A stretch of DNA of 64,000 bases from Herbidospora galbida (GTDB lineage Bacteria; Actinomycetota; Actinomycetes; Streptosporangiales; Streptosporangiaceae). Location: assembly GCF_005233835.1 (NCBI RefSeq), contig NZ_SZQA01000007.1:1-64000 (forward strand), written 5' to 3'. Shown here in pieces: positions 43,695 through 53,256 of this stretch. The notes beneath the pieces were generated by a model, which was not told the DNA's origin, did not search any database, and saw nothing but the letters and a program-made list of their open reading frames with translations. The stretch's first letter is position 1, and each line of letters opens with the position of its first letter. The position numbers and the translations under genes were made by a program.

Positions 43695-45842
43695 TCAGTC
43701 CGGGGACGCGGCGCCGACCATCTTCAGGGCCTGTTCGAAGTACTCCGCCGCCGGCCCGAAGCGCCCCTGCGTCAGGTGGTCGTCCCCCAGGTCGCACAGG
43801 TCCGCGATCGCCTTCGCCGCGTGCACCGCGGTCCGGTGGAGCACCCGCGCGTCGTCGTACCGCGCGCTTTCGTGCAGGTGCCGGTGGAGAGTCGCGGACA
43901 GGCCGAGGGCGTGCGCGGGCCGGCCGTGTCTGGCCGCGTGGACGGCCACGGCGAGCAGGTTGGCCAGTTCCGTCTCCACCGCCGCCGAGGCGGTCTCGAC
44001 GTAGTGGTCGAACAGGCGGGTCAGGGCCTCCTGGCGGTCGTGGTCGGTGTCCTCGTCGGCCAGGGTGGCGCTCGCGTGGGCGCGGGGGAGGTCGTGGAAG
44101 CGGTAGCGGCCGGGTGCCGGTTCCTGGAGCAGGTGGGCGTCGACCAGGTCGTCCAGGAGGCGGCCCGCGTGGTCCACGGTGGTGCCGACCAGGGCGGCGG
44201 CGGCCCGGCGTTCGATGTCGGGGCCGGGGTGGAGGCCGAGCAGGCGGTACATGTCCTGCTGGCCGGGGGTGAGGTGGTGGTACGAGAGGTCGAGCGCCGC
44301 GGCGATGCTCAACGGGCCCACCTCCAGTTCGCCCAGGCGGTGCTGGTGGTCGCGCATGCGGTCGGCCAGGTGGGCGGGGGTCCAGCCGGGCCGGATGCGC
44401 AGGCGGGCGGCGGCGATCCTGATCGCGAGCGGGAGACGGCCGCACAGTTCCACGATCTCGGTGAGCAGGCCCGGGGCCTCGCCGCTGACGCGTTGCTCCC
44501 CGGCGGTGCGGGCGAACAGGGTGACGGCGTCGGCGCGGGGGAGCACGTCCAGGGAGAGCGGGCGGACGTCCTCCAGGCCGGCCAGCCTGCGGCGGCTGGT
44601 GATCAGCACCAGGCAGGTCGGTGAGCCCGGCAGCAGCGGGCGGACCTGGGCCTCGGTGGCCACGTTGTCGAGCAGGACCAGGACGCGGCGGCCGGCCAGC
44701 CGGGTCCGGTAGAGGGCGGCGCGGGCGCCGGGGTCGTGCGGGATGCGGTCGCCGGGGACGCCGAGCGAGCGGAGCAACTGGTCGAGGGCGTCGCCGGGGT
44801 CGACCGGGGTGCCGCCCCGGGTGAAGCCGCGCAGGTCGACGAAGAGCTGCCCGTCGGGGTAGCGGTCGGCCAGCCGGTGGGCGACGTGCACGGCGAGGGT
44901 CGTCTTGCCGACGCCGGCCATCCCGTCGACGGCGCCGATCACCGGGCTGCTCCCTCTGGCCGCGGCGGCGTCGGGGACGGTCGCGAGCTCGTCCAGGAAG
45001 GCGATCTCCGCGGTCCGGCCGGTGAAGCTGGCGATGTCGCGCGGCAGTTCCCGGGGGACGACGGGCGGGGTGCCCGCCGGCGCGGCCAGGTCGGCGTGGC
45101 CGCCCAGGATCTGGTGGTGCAGCCGTTGCAGCGGCGGGCTCGGTTCGATGCCCAGGTCCACGTTGAGGCGTCGCCGCAGGTCGCGGTAGGCCCGCAGCGC
45201 CTCGGCCTGGCGGCCCGACCGGTAGAGGGCCAGCATCCAGTGGGCGTGCAGGTGTTCGCGCAGCGGCTGCTCGGCGACGAGCGCGCCCAGGTCGGCGAGC
45301 AGGTCGTCGTGGTGGCCGAGGGCCAGCTGCGACTCGATCCACGTCTCCTGGGCGGCCAGCTTGCGCTCCTCCAAGCGGATCAGCTCGGCTTCGAGCAGGG
45401 GGTCGAGGGTCACGTCCTCGAAAGGGCGGCCCCGCCACAGTCCCAGCGCGCCGCGCAGCCGTTCGGAGGCCAGGCCCGGTTTTCCGGCGGTCAGCGCGCG
45501 CCGGCCCTGGGCGGCCAGGTCGTCGAAGGTCAGCAGGTCGAGGTCGGCCGCCGTCAGGCGGATCTCGTAGCCGCTCGGCACCGTCGACAGCAGCGGTGGC
45601 TCGGCCCGGCCGGCCAGGCCGAGCACCTGGCGCAGCGCCGACACGTAGGTCCGCAGTGCCACGGCTGCGGTTCGGGGCGGGCGCTGCGGCCACAACGCGT
45701 CGACGAGCCGGTCGACGTGGACCGGCCGGTTGACGTGCAGCAACAGGACGGCCAGCAGGACGCGCTGCTTGGCCGCGCCCAGCCGGACCACTCGGTGGCC
45801 GTCGGAGCGGACTTCCAGTGTGCCGAGGACACGAAACCGCAT
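43695..45842 (-). CDS. AfsR/SARP-family regulator with NB-ARC ATPase domain
   Basis: 715 residues. The N-terminal winged-helix DNA-binding domain (MRFRVLGTLEVRSDGHRVV; residues 1-90) and bacterial transcriptional activation domain (to about 245, ending in EPSPPLQRLHHQIL) define a SARP. An NB-ARC ATPase follows (P-loop GMAGVGKTTLAV; RVLVLLDNV), then a short helical repeat region. It is shorter than full AfsR proteins because the TPR part is reduced. ATG 45842 is chosen because the SARP fold begins there. It is divergent from the ten-gene glycan operon at 46.0-56.5 kb, the most likely target, and could alternatively control the polyketide cluster. Confidence 0.94.
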   Translation of the reverse strand: MRFRVLGTLEVRSDGHRVVRLGAAKQRVLLAVLLLHVNRPVHVDRLVDALWPQRPPRTAAVALRTYVSALRQVLGLAGRAEPPLLSTVPSGYEIRLTAADLDLLTFDDLAAQGRRALTAGKPGLASERLRGALGLWRGRPFEDVTLDPLLEAELIRLEERKLAAQETWIESQLALGHHDDLLADLGALVAEQPLREHLHAHWMLALYRSGRQAEALRAYRDLRRRLNVDLGIEPSPPLQRLHHQILGGHADLAAPAGTPPVVPRELPRDIASFTGRTAEIAFLDELATVPDAAAARGSSPVIGAVDGMAGVGKTTLAVHVAHRLADRYPDGQLFVDLRGFTRGGTPVDPGDALDQLLRSLGVPGDRIPHDPGARAALYRTRLAGRRVLVLLDNVATEAQVRPLLPGSPTCLVLITSRRRLAGLEDVRPLSLDVLPRADAVTLFARTAGEQRVSGEAPGLLTEIVELCGRLPLAIRIAAARLRIRPGWTPAHLADRMRDHQHRLGELEVGPLSIAAALDLSYHHLTPGQQDMYRLLGLHPGPDIERRAAAALVGTTVDHAGRLLDDLVDAHLLQEPAPGRYRFHDLPRAHASATLADEDTDHDRQEALTRLFDHYVETASAAVETELANLLAVAVHAARHGRPAHALGLSATLHRHLHESARYDDARVLHRTAVHAAKAIADLCDLGDDHLTQGRFGPAAEYFEQALKMVGAASPD

Positions 45843-46029
45843 AGACCGGCAATACCACATATTGTTCACATACTGGGATGCTTGTTCCATTCTTCAGTTC
45901 AGACACTTGGGGCCCGGCGGCGTCCCCGTATTTCGTGCCCTACACAATCCGGGTTTCCGGACAAAAATGCCGAACTCTGTCAAGCCACGCCTTTACCGGC
46001 TTTTTATGGACGGGCCACAAAGTGGCCGC
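45843..46029. promoter_or_regulatory. Divergent regulatory region between the SARP gene and the glycan operon
   Basis: This is AT-richer than its surroundings. GTTC (GAAC on the other strand) occurs at 45864, 45884 and 45897, with TTGTTC at 45862 and 45882. The irregular spacing makes a SARP direct-repeat site uncertain. GGCCAC-AAA-GTGGCC (46013-46027) is a perfect inverted repeat ending two bases before ATG 46030 and would hide the ribosome-binding region in a hairpin. Confidence 0.5.
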
Positions 46030-47439
46030 ATGTCTGATCTGATCAGCGTCGACGAATGCGAGCAGCTCACTCCCGAACACGTCCACGACCTCTACCGCCG
46101 GCACGTCAACCGCAGCCAGGTGTCCCTGATGACCTCGTTCGGGTTCGGCCGTGAACTGGTCGAACGCGCCGAGGGCGCCTACCTCTGGACCCGGTCGGGC
46201 CGGCGGATCCTCGACTTCACCGGCGGGGTCGGCGTGCTCAACCACGGCCACAACCACCCCCGGATCCTGGCCGCCCGAAAAAGGTTCCAGGAGCTTCGGC
46301 GGATGGAGGTGCACAAGACCTATTTCTCTCCGTACGTCGCGGCGCTCGGCCACAATCTCGCCCAGCTGCTGCCGGGTGACCTGAACATGTCCTTCTTCCC
46401 CAATTCGGGCGCCGAGGCGGTGGAGGGGGCGGTCAAACTGGCGTACAAGTACCACCGGGGGCGCCGGCACCGGATCCTGCGCGCCGACATCGCCTTCCAC
46501 GGCAAGCTGCTCGGCTCCGGCAGCCTCACCGGGGCGCACCAGAACTTCACCTTCCCCGGCATCCCGGGCGTGGAGGTCTTCCCGTACGGCGATCTCGACG
46601 CCGTACGGAGACTGGCCGGGAAGGACGTCTACGCGATCCTGATCGAGCCGTTCAGCGCGTCGACCATGACGGCCTGCTCCGAGGAGTTCCTGCGCGGGCT
46701 GCGCGAGCTCTGCGACGTCCACGACATCGTGCTCATCTTCGACGAGATCTACACGGGCTGGGGCAAGACCGGCAGCCTCTTCCACTTCATGCGCTACCCC
46801 GGGCTCGTCCCGGACGTCGTCACCACGTCGAAGTCGTTCGGCGGCGGCAAGTCGTCCATCTCCGCCTACATCGCCCGGGAGCCGGTGTTCCGCAAGGCCT
46901 ACGACAACCTCGGCGACTCCCTGATGAACAGCACCAGCACCACCTACTACGGGTTCGGCGAGGAGACCGCCACGGCCGTCGAGGCGGTCAACATCGCCGT
47001 CGAGGACGACTATCCGGCCCGCGCCCGCGCGATCGAACGCGTGCTGGCGCCCGGCCTCGAACGGATCAGGAAGACCTACCCGGACACGGTGGCCCAGGTC
47101 AGAGGGGTCGGCGCGCTCTACGGGATCTTCCTGGACGGCGGCCCGAAGCTCCTCGACCGGGTGGCGAGGCTGGCCCCGGTGGGGCTGGCGCGCGACCCCA
47201 ACTTCCGGGTCAAGCTGATCACCTGCGCCGTGATCGACGCCCTCTACCGCGACCACGGCGTCTACGCCTACTACACCCTCAACGGCGCGAACCCGCTGGT
47301 GGCCGCCCCGCCGCTCGTGGTGGAGCCGGCCGACGTGGAGTACTTCCTCGACAGCCTCGACCAGACCCTCGGCCAGGGCCTGCTCCGGCTGGTGACCCGA
47401 TTCGTCAAGGAGAAGGTGGCGCCGCGATGGGGATCGTAG
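46030..47439 (+). CDS. Class III PLP-dependent aminotransferase
   Basis: 469 residues with class III features: the N-terminal YLWTRSGRRILDFTGGVGV, the cofactor segment PNSGAEAVEGAVKLA, LIFDEIYTGWGKTG, and the PLP Lys in TTSKSFGGGKSS. It resembles diaminobutyrate/acyl-amino aminotransferases more than sugar aminotransferases of the DegT class. ATGs at 45967 and 46006 are also in frame; I chose 46030 because the conserved part begins soon after. It overlaps the epimerase gene by 13 bp and leads the ten-gene operon, so an amino-substituted lipid or sugar is plausible. Confidence 0.9.
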   Translation: MSDLISVDECEQLTPEHVHDLYRRHVNRSQVSLMTSFGFGRELVERAEGAYLWTRSGRRILDFTGGVGVLNHGHNHPRILAARKRFQELRRMEVHKTYFSPYVAALGHNLAQLLPGDLNMSFFPNSGAEAVEGAVKLAYKYHRGRRHRILRADIAFHGKLLGSGSLTGAHQNFTFPGIPGVEVFPYGDLDAVRRLAGKDVYAILIEPFSASTMTACSEEFLRGLRELCDVHDIVLIFDEIYTGWGKTGSLFHFMRYPGLVPDVVTTSKSFGGGKSSISAYIAREPVFRKAYDNLGDSLMNSTSTTYYGFGEETATAVEAVNIAVEDDYPARARAIERVLAPGLERIRKTYPDTVAQVRGVGALYGIFLDGGPKLLDRVARLAPVGLARDPNFRVKLITCAVIDALYRDHGVYAYYTLNGANPLVAAPPLVVEPADVEYFLDSLDQTLGQGLLRLVTRFVKEKVAPRWGS

Positions 47440-48431
47440 TCACGGGCAGCGCGGGCATGCTGGGCTCGACCCTGCTGCGCCGCCTGCGCGAAACCGGCCG
47501 CCCGGCCCTCGGCGTCGACCTGAACCCGGTCGACGGCGAAGCCGCCGACATCCGCGACACCGCGCGCATGACGGAGCTGTTCCACGGCGCCGACGCCGTC
47601 GTCCACTGCGCCTCCGCGCTGCCGAGCTACCCCGACGACGAGATCCACAGCGTGATCGTCGAGGGGACCCGCAGCGTGCTGACCGCCGCGCGGGACGCCG
47701 GCGTCCCGCGCGTGGTGCACGTCTCCTCCACCGCCGTGTACGGCCTGCCGAAGCTGGTCCCGACCCCGGAGGACCACCCCCGCGAACCCGTCGACCCCTA
47801 CAGCAGGGCCAAGGCCGCCGCCGAGGAGGTCGCGGAGAAGTTCCGCGCCGACGGGCTGTGTGTGCCGATCATCCGGCCGAAGACCTTCCTCGGCCCCGGG
47901 CGGATGGGGCTGTTCGCGATGCTCTTCGAGTGGGCCGAGGAGGGACACGGCTTCCCCATCCTCGGCAAGGGCGGCGCGCGCATCCAGATGCTGGCCGTCG
48001 ACGACCTCGTCGACGCGATCCTGCTGGTCCTGGACGCGCCCGCCGACGTCGCCGGCGACACCTACAACGTCGCCGCCGCCGAGTTCGCCACCCTGCGCGA
48101 GGACTTCCAGGCCGTGCTCGACGCCGCCGGGCACGGCCGGCGCGTGCGGCCGGTCCCGGCGGGTCCCGCGCTCGCCGTCCTGCGCCTGCTCGGCCGCACC
48201 GGCCTGTCCCCGGTGTACGACCGGCTGCTCTACAAGCTGCTCGACGACTCCTACGTCAGCATCGCCAAGGCGCGCGACCGGCTCGGCTTCGCCCCCCGCC
48301 TCTCCAACCGGGAGGCGATCCTCGCCACCTACGACTGGTGGCGGGAGAACGCCCGGGGGAAGACCGCCGGGCGCACCAGCCGCGACGCCTGGCGGCAGGG
48401 CGCGCTGTCCTTCGTCAAGTTCCTCTTCTGA
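47427..48431 (+). CDS. NAD-dependent epimerase/dehydratase
   Basis: 334-residue extended SDR. TGSAGMLGSTLLRRL gives the Rossmann loop, VHVSSTAVYG holds the catalytic Ser/Thr, and DPYSRAKAAAEEV holds the YxxxK. The C-terminal half fits sugar-nucleotide or lipid-linked-sugar substrates. It is translationally linked to the aminotransferase upstream and to the UbiA gene 17 bp downstream. Confidence 0.92.
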   Translation: MGIVVTGSAGMLGSTLLRRLRETGRPALGVDLNPVDGEAADIRDTARMTELFHGADAVVHCASALPSYPDDEIHSVIVEGTRSVLTAARDAGVPRVVHVSSTAVYGLPKLVPTPEDHPREPVDPYSRAKAAAEEVAEKFRADGLCVPIIRPKTFLGPGRMGLFAMLFEWAEEGHGFPILGKGGARIQMLAVDDLVDAILLVLDAPADVAGDTYNVAAAEFATLREDFQAVLDAAGHGRRVRPVPAGPALAVLRLLGRTGLSPVYDRLLYKLLDDSYVSIAKARDRLGFAPRLSNREAILATYDWWRENARGKTAGRTSRDAWRQGALSFVKFLF

Positions 48432-48448
48432 CGGCCGGGAGACGCCAC

Positions 48449-49390
48449 ATGGGTGTCATCGAGGCGGATCTCGCCGCCCGCCCGCGGCCGGGCCGGATCG
48501 GCGATCTGGTCACGCTGCTCCGGCCGCTGCACAGCGTCAAGAGCCTGCTGCTCGTGCCGCTGCCCCTGCTGGACGCCGGCCAGTGGACCCTCACCGCGCT
48601 CGCCCACGCGGCCTGGGCGGTCGCGGGGTTCGTGCTGGCCGGGGCCTGCGTCTACATCGGCAACGACCTGGCCGACCGGCACCGCGACCGGCTGCATCCC
48701 GTCAAACGGCACCGGCCGATCGCCGCCGGGCGCGTCTCGGTGCGGGCCGCCCACCTCTACCGGACCCTGCTGGTGGTGCTGCTCGCGCTGATCGTCGCGG
48801 CGGGGCCCGGACGGCCGTACTGGCCGCTGCTGGCCTACCTGGCGCTCAACGTGGCCTACAGCCGGTCGCTCAAGCACGTGCCGCTGGTCGACGTCGGCGC
48901 GGTCGCGCTGGGGTTCGCGCTGCGGGTCGTGCAGGGGTACGCCGCGATCGGGGCGCCGATCTCCGGCTGGCTGGTGGTGACGGTGTTCTCGCTGTCGCTG
49001 CTGCTGATCGTCGGGAAGCGCCGCCGGGAACTGCTGGAGAGCGGCCCGGACCACCGGCCCGCGCTGCGCGGCTACTCGGTCGAGCTCACCGACCACCTCC
49101 TCCAGTTCGCCGCCGTTCTGTCGGCCGTCGCCGGGCTCGTCTACGTGCGGACCGAGGCGCCGCTCGGGCCGTACGGGCCGGGGGCGCTGGTGCTGGCCAC
49201 GCCGTTCGTGCTGTTCGCGCTGTTCCGCTACCTGCAGGTGGTGCTCGTCGACGGCGGGGGCGGCGACCCGGTGCGCGGCCTGCTCGGCGACCGGGGGCTG
49301 GCCGTCACCGCGCTGGGGCTGGCCGTCGTGCTCGGGACGGCCTTCGTGCTGGCCCGCAACCCCGCGCTGGCCGCCGCCCTGCTGCGCTGA
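48449..49390 (+). CDS. UbiA-family prenyltransferase, DPPR-synthase-like (second copy)
   Basis: 313 residues, about eight helices. The motif NDLADRHRDRLHPVKRHRP and the stretch GFALRVVQGYAAIG match decaprenyl-phosphate phosphoribosyltransferases and resemble the UbiA at 33833-34717, but the two proteins differ widely. It likely attaches a phosphopentose or related sugar phosphate to polyprenyl phosphate. A GGGAGA site precedes ATG 48449. Its place between an epimerase and GT2 genes suggests a pathway-specific lipid-linked sugar rather than general DPA supply. Confidence 0.88.
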   Translation: MGVIEADLAARPRPGRIGDLVTLLRPLHSVKSLLLVPLPLLDAGQWTLTALAHAAWAVAGFVLAGACVYIGNDLADRHRDRLHPVKRHRPIAAGRVSVRAAHLYRTLLVVLLALIVAAGPGRPYWPLLAYLALNVAYSRSLKHVPLVDVGAVALGFALRVVQGYAAIGAPISGWLVVTVFSLSLLLIVGKRRRELLESGPDHRPALRGYSVELTDHLLQFAAVLSAVAGLVYVRTEAPLGPYGPGALVLATPFVLFALFRYLQVVLVDGGGGDPVRGLLGDRGLAVTALGLAVVLGTAFVLARNPALAAALLR

Positions 49391-49401
49391 AGGAGACCCC
49401 G

Positions 49402-50352
49402 ATGACCCTCGTGTCGATCGTGATCCCGGCCTACAACGCCGCCAAGACCCTCCGGCTCTGCCTGGCCTCGGCCCTGGCCCAGACCCACCGTCCCCTCGAA
49501 GTGATCGTCGTCGACGACGCCAGCACCGACGGCACCCCCGAGACGGCCGCCGAGTACCCCTGCGTGGTGGTGCGGCAGCCGTACAACCAAGGGGTGTCGG
49601 CGGCCCGCAACAGCGGCGCCGCGCGGGCCCGCGGCGAGGTCCTGTTCTTCCTCGACTCCGACGTCGCCCTCGCGCCCGACGCGGTGGCCGCCGCCGTGCG
49701 CCTGCTCGCCGCCGACCCCGGCTGCGGTTGCGTCTACGGGGTGTACGACCGGGAGCCGCTCATCGACGACGGCCCCGTCGAGGTCTACCGGACCCTCCAC
49801 CTGCACCACGCGCTGAGCCGGGGGACGGGCCAGACGGCGACGGCGGTCTTCGCCCTCGCCGCGCTGCCCCGGCGGGTGTTCGAGCAGGTCGGGCCGTTCG
49901 ACGTCACCCTGCGCGCGGCCGAGGACGACGAGTACAGCGAACGGCTGCTGGCCGGGCACGGCATCCGGCTGTCCGGCGCGATCACCGGCCGGCACGACGA
50001 GGCCGACCGGCTGCTGCCGCTGCTCTCCGAGCAGTTCCGGCGGGCGCGGCTGCTGCGCCGGTCGGCCCGCAACCGCCTGCGCAAGGACGCGCTCGTGGTC
50101 AACCGCGCGAGCGGGATCCTGGCCGCCGCGCTCACCCTCGCCACTCTCCCGCTCGGCCCGGTCGCCCCCGCGCTGCCGGTGTTCTTCCTGCTCGCGTTCG
50201 CGGCCGCCGATCCGCCGCTGGCCAGGTTCGTCTGGCGCGAGCGCGGGCCCGCCTTCCTCGTCTACTTCGTCGTGGTGCACTTCCTCGTCCACACGGCCCT
50301 GCTCGCCGGGGCGGCGGCCGGATTGCTCCCCAGAAAGGCCGGTGACTCATGA
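49402..50352 (+). CDS. GT2 glycosyltransferase (first of three)
   Basis: 316 residues. The GT-A fold is clear: VSIVIPAYNAAKTL, VVDDASTDGT, and the metal motif FFLDSDVALAPDA. AEDDEYSERL is the later acidic motif, and two hydrophobic helices at the C-terminus anchor it in the membrane. AAGGAG precedes ATG 49402. The next GT2 starts inside its stop (ATGA). Confidence 0.94.
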   Translation: MTLVSIVIPAYNAAKTLRLCLASALAQTHRPLEVIVVDDASTDGTPETAAEYPCVVVRQPYNQGVSAARNSGAARARGEVLFFLDSDVALAPDAVAAAVRLLAADPGCGCVYGVYDREPLIDDGPVEVYRTLHLHHALSRGTGQTATAVFALAALPRRVFEQVGPFDVTLRAAEDDEYSERLLAGHGIRLSGAITGRHDEADRLLPLLSEQFRRARLLRRSARNRLRKDALVVNRASGILAAALTLATLPLGPVAPALPVFFLLAFAAADPPLARFVWRERGPAFLVYFVVVHFLVHTALLAGAAAGLLPRKAGDS

Positions 50353-51356
50353 GACCGCTGGTCTCCGTGATCATCCCCAACTACAACTACGGGTACGTGC
50401 TCGGGCAGTGCCTGGAGGCGGTCCGCGCGCAGACCTACCCCCATGTGGAGATCGTCCTCGTGGACGACTGCAGCACCGACGACTCCGTGGCCGTCGCCCG
50501 CGCCATGGGGATCGAACCGCTCAGCACCCCGCGCAACGGCGGGGTCTGCGTCGCCCGCAACCTCGGCGTCGCGCACGCGAACGGCGAGATCCTGTTCTTC
50601 CTCGACTCCGACGTCGCCCTCGCCCCCGACGCCGTCGCCGAGGCGGTCGCCCTGCTGTCGGCCGACCCCGGGATCGGCGCGGTCAGCGGCAACTACGAGG
50701 CGATCCCGCTCAACCGCGTCAGCCTGGTACGCGAGTACCGCAACCTCTACCGCCACTACTGGTACCTGGTCGCCGAGGGCCCGATCACCGGCTTCCTGCC
50801 GGTCGCCATCATCGCCTTCCCCGCCCGCGTCTGGGCCGAGGTCGGGCCGTGGACCGACGTGCTCACCCAGTCGGAGGGCGCCGACGTCGGCGAACGCCTC
50901 GCCGACCGCGGCTACACGGTGGTTCTCACCTCGGCCGTGCGCGGCCGGCACGACGACGACGCGCAGCTGCGCACCGCGCTGCGGAAGGTCTTCACCCGCA
51001 CCCGCGTCCACGTGCCGTTCTTCCTGCAACGCCGGTACGCCGCCGGGGTGGTCGGCTCGCCGGAGTCGGGCGCGAGCCTGGCCGCCGCGCTGAGCGCCGC
51101 CACCCTCCCCCTGCCCCTGCTCACCGGCCTGGCCTGGACCGCCGCGCTGCCCGTCCTGCTGCTGCTGTCGTGGCTCTGGATCGACCGCCGGATGTACCGG
51201 TTCGTGCTCAGCAGCCGAGGCCTCGCCTTCACCCTCTACTTCGCCGCCATGCACTTCCTGATCAACCTGACCATCGCCGCCGGCGCGGGCGTCGGCATCC
51301 TCCAGTGGCTCACCTCCCGCTCCTTCCGCCGCCTGTACGCCCGGGTGCCCGCGTGA
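50349..51356 (+). CDS. GT2 glycosyltransferase (second of three)
   Basis: 335 residues with VSVIIPNYNYGYVL, VDDCSTDDSVA and FFLDSDVALAPDA; membrane helices end the protein. Its end (GILQWLTSRSFRRLY) is closely similar to that of the third GT2 at 54500-55516, so these two are paralogues, while the first GT2 is more distant. The start and stop overlap both neighbours. Confidence 0.94.
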   Translation: MRPLVSVIIPNYNYGYVLGQCLEAVRAQTYPHVEIVLVDDCSTDDSVAVARAMGIEPLSTPRNGGVCVARNLGVAHANGEILFFLDSDVALAPDAVAEAVALLSADPGIGAVSGNYEAIPLNRVSLVREYRNLYRHYWYLVAEGPITGFLPVAIIAFPARVWAEVGPWTDVLTQSEGADVGERLADRGYTVVLTSAVRGRHDDDAQLRTALRKVFTRTRVHVPFFLQRRYAAGVVGSPESGASLAAALSAATLPLPLLTGLAWTAALPVLLLLSWLWIDRRMYRFVLSSRGLAFTLYFAAMHFLINLTIAAGAGVGILQWLTSRSFRRLYARVPA

Positions 51357-52294
51357 CCCGGGGACGCGTGTTCGCCGTCCTGCGCTGGGCCGCCGTCGTG
51401 CTCGTGCTCGCCTTCCTCGGCTGGCAGCTCTGGCGGGTGCGGCACGGCGTCGGCGACAGCCTGCGCCAGGTCGGCTGGTCGACCGCGATCCTCGCGGCCG
51501 TGCTGGCGTCGATCGGCGGCCTGCCCGGCTTCTTCGGGTGGCGCATGCTGCTCGCGGGCCTGGGCACCCGGCTGTCCCTGCCGGTCGCCGCCCGCGTCTT
51601 CTTCCTCGCCGGGATCACCCGCTACCTGCCCGGCGGGGTCTGGCCCGCGGTCGCCCACGCGGCCATGGCCCGTCCGCTGGGCGCGCCCGCCGCGCGGCTG
51701 GCCGGGGCCTTCGTCGCCAGCCAGGGCCTGGGCGTGGTGGCGGGGCTCGTGGTCGGGCTCGTCGCCCTGCCGTGGCTGGTGGCCGCCGACCCGCTCTGGT
51801 GGGCGCTGCTGCCGCTGCTGGGCGCGGCGCTCCTGCCGCTGCTGGCTCCCGGGCTGTTCGGACGGCTTCTCGGGACGGCGCAGCGGATCCTGCGCCGGGG
51901 CGAGGGCCGGCCGGTCGTGCTGCCCGACCGGCGGACGCTGCTCGCCGTCACCGGGCTGATGACGCTCGGCTGGCTGATCAGCGGCCTGCACGTCGGCCTG
52001 CTCGCGGTCGCGCTCGGCGCGCCGCCCGGCGGGGCGCTGTCGGTGGGGATCGGCGGGTTCGCGCTCTCCACCGTGGCCGGGATCTTCACCCTCGTGATGC
52101 CCTCCGGGCTCGGCCCGCGCGAGGTCGTGCTCGGGCTCACCCTCGCCACCCTGCTGACCGGGCCGGGCCTGATCACCCTGGTCGCGCTGAGCCGGGTGCT
52201 GATCACCGTCGTCGACGTCGTGTCGACCGCCGTCGTCCTCGGCGTGCTGACCCTCACCCGTACCGCCCCCCTCACCCAAGGAGCGTCGTCATGA
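51353..52294 (+). CDS. UPF0104 / lysylphosphatidylglycerol-synthetase-TM-like membrane protein
   Basis: 313 residues with about eight hydrophobic helices and the family segments FLAGITRYLPGGVWPAV and FTLVMPSGLGPREVVL. GTG start overlaps the upstream stop (GTGA). Members of this family are often found beside glycosyltransferases and are suspected of moving or binding polyprenyl-linked glycans. Here it may serve as the flippase-like partner of the operon; this is inference. Confidence 0.88.
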   Translation: MTRGRVFAVLRWAAVVLVLAFLGWQLWRVRHGVGDSLRQVGWSTAILAAVLASIGGLPGFFGWRMLLAGLGTRLSLPVAARVFFLAGITRYLPGGVWPAVAHAAMARPLGAPAARLAGAFVASQGLGVVAGLVVGLVALPWLVAADPLWWALLPLLGAALLPLLAPGLFGRLLGTAQRILRRGEGRPVVLPDRRTLLAVTGLMTLGWLISGLHVGLLAVALGAPPGGALSVGIGGFALSTVAGIFTLVMPSGLGPREVVLGLTLATLLTGPGLITLVALSRVLITVVDVVSTAVVLGVLTLTRTAPLTQGASS

Positions 52295-53256
52295 CCACTC
52301 AGATCAGGCATCTGGCCAGGCAGGTGCCCGCGGGGCCGGTGTCGGGGGCGCTGCTGCGGATGATCAGCGCCGTGCCGTTCGCCGACCGGCCGCTGGCGTG
52401 GCTGGAACGGCACCCGGGCGTGCACGGGGTGGTGCTGTCGGCGTTCGGGCTGCGCCGCCCGATCTTCATCGACCACCCGATCGACCCCGAGCCGAGGTTC
52501 GGCCACGGTCGGCCGGCGCACGGCGAGCTGACCGCGCTGATCGAGGCCAACCGCGACCGCTACGCCGACCGGTTGAGGAGATTCCGGGACCTGGCCGACG
52601 CGCTGGCCGCGATCCCCGTCCGCGACCGGCCTTCGGGGACCACGCCCTACTGGGACAACGGCTGGCTGCCCCCGCTGGACGCGCTCGGCCTGTACGGCCT
52701 GCTCGCCGAGACCGATCCGCGCCGGTACGTCGAGATCGGCTCGGGCAACTCGACCAAGTTCGCCCGCCGTGCCATCGACGACCACGGCCTGCGCACCCGG
52801 ATCACCTCGATCGACCCGGCCCCCCGCGCCAACGTCGACGCCCTCTGCGACGTCACGGTCCGCAGCCCGCTCGAACGCGCGGACCTGCAGATCTTCGCCG
52901 GTCTCGAACCCGGTGACGTCGTCTTCCTCGACGGCTCCCACCGGGTGCTGATGGGCTCCGACGTGACGGTGTTCTTCTTCGAGGTGCTGCCGCTGCTGCC
53001 GCCCGGCGTGCTGGTGCACCTGCACGACATCATGCTCCCGTTCGACTACCCGCCCGAGTGGCGCTGGCGGCACTACTCGGAGCAGTACCTGCTGGCCGCC
53101 TTCCTGCTCGGCGACCCCGGCCGGTACGACGTCGAACTCCCCAGCGCGTTCGTCCAGCACGACCCGGACCTGCGCGGCCTGCTGCGCCCGCTGTGGGAGC
53201 GGCTCGGCGTCACCCAGCACTACCTGCCCGCCTCGTTCTGGTTCCGGCGGACGTGA
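52291..53256 (+). CDS. Class I SAM-dependent methyltransferase-like protein
   Basis: 321 residues. The SAM-binding region is YVEIGSGNSTKFARRA, followed by ITSIDPAPR and DVVFLDGSHRV, which match the methyltransferase-24-type fold. HLHDIMLPFDYP follows with a possible catalytic His/Asp. The start overlaps the UPF0104 stop (ATGA). It may methylate a sugar or lipid made by the operon. Confidence 0.85.
   Translation: MTTQIRHLARQVPAGPVSGALLRMISAVPFADRPLAWLERHPGVHGVVLSAFGLRRPIFIDHPIDPEPRFGHGRPAHGELTALIEANRDRYADRLRRFRDLADALAAIPVRDRPSGTTPYWDNGWLPPLDALGLYGLLAETDPRRYVEIGSGNSTKFARRAIDDHGLRTRITSIDPAPRANVDALCDVTVRSPLERADLQIFAGLEPGDVVFLDGSHRVLMGSDVTVFFFEVLPLLPPGVLVHLHDIMLPFDYPPEWRWRHYSEQYLLAAFLLGDPGRYDVELPSAFVQHDPDLRGLLRPLWERLGVTQHYLPASFWFRRT

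Noticed and set aside
45862-45900. TTGTTC direct repeats as a SARP-binding site
   Set aside because: Spacing of 20 and 13 bp is not the regular 11- or 22-bp pattern of SARP sites, so I only note them.
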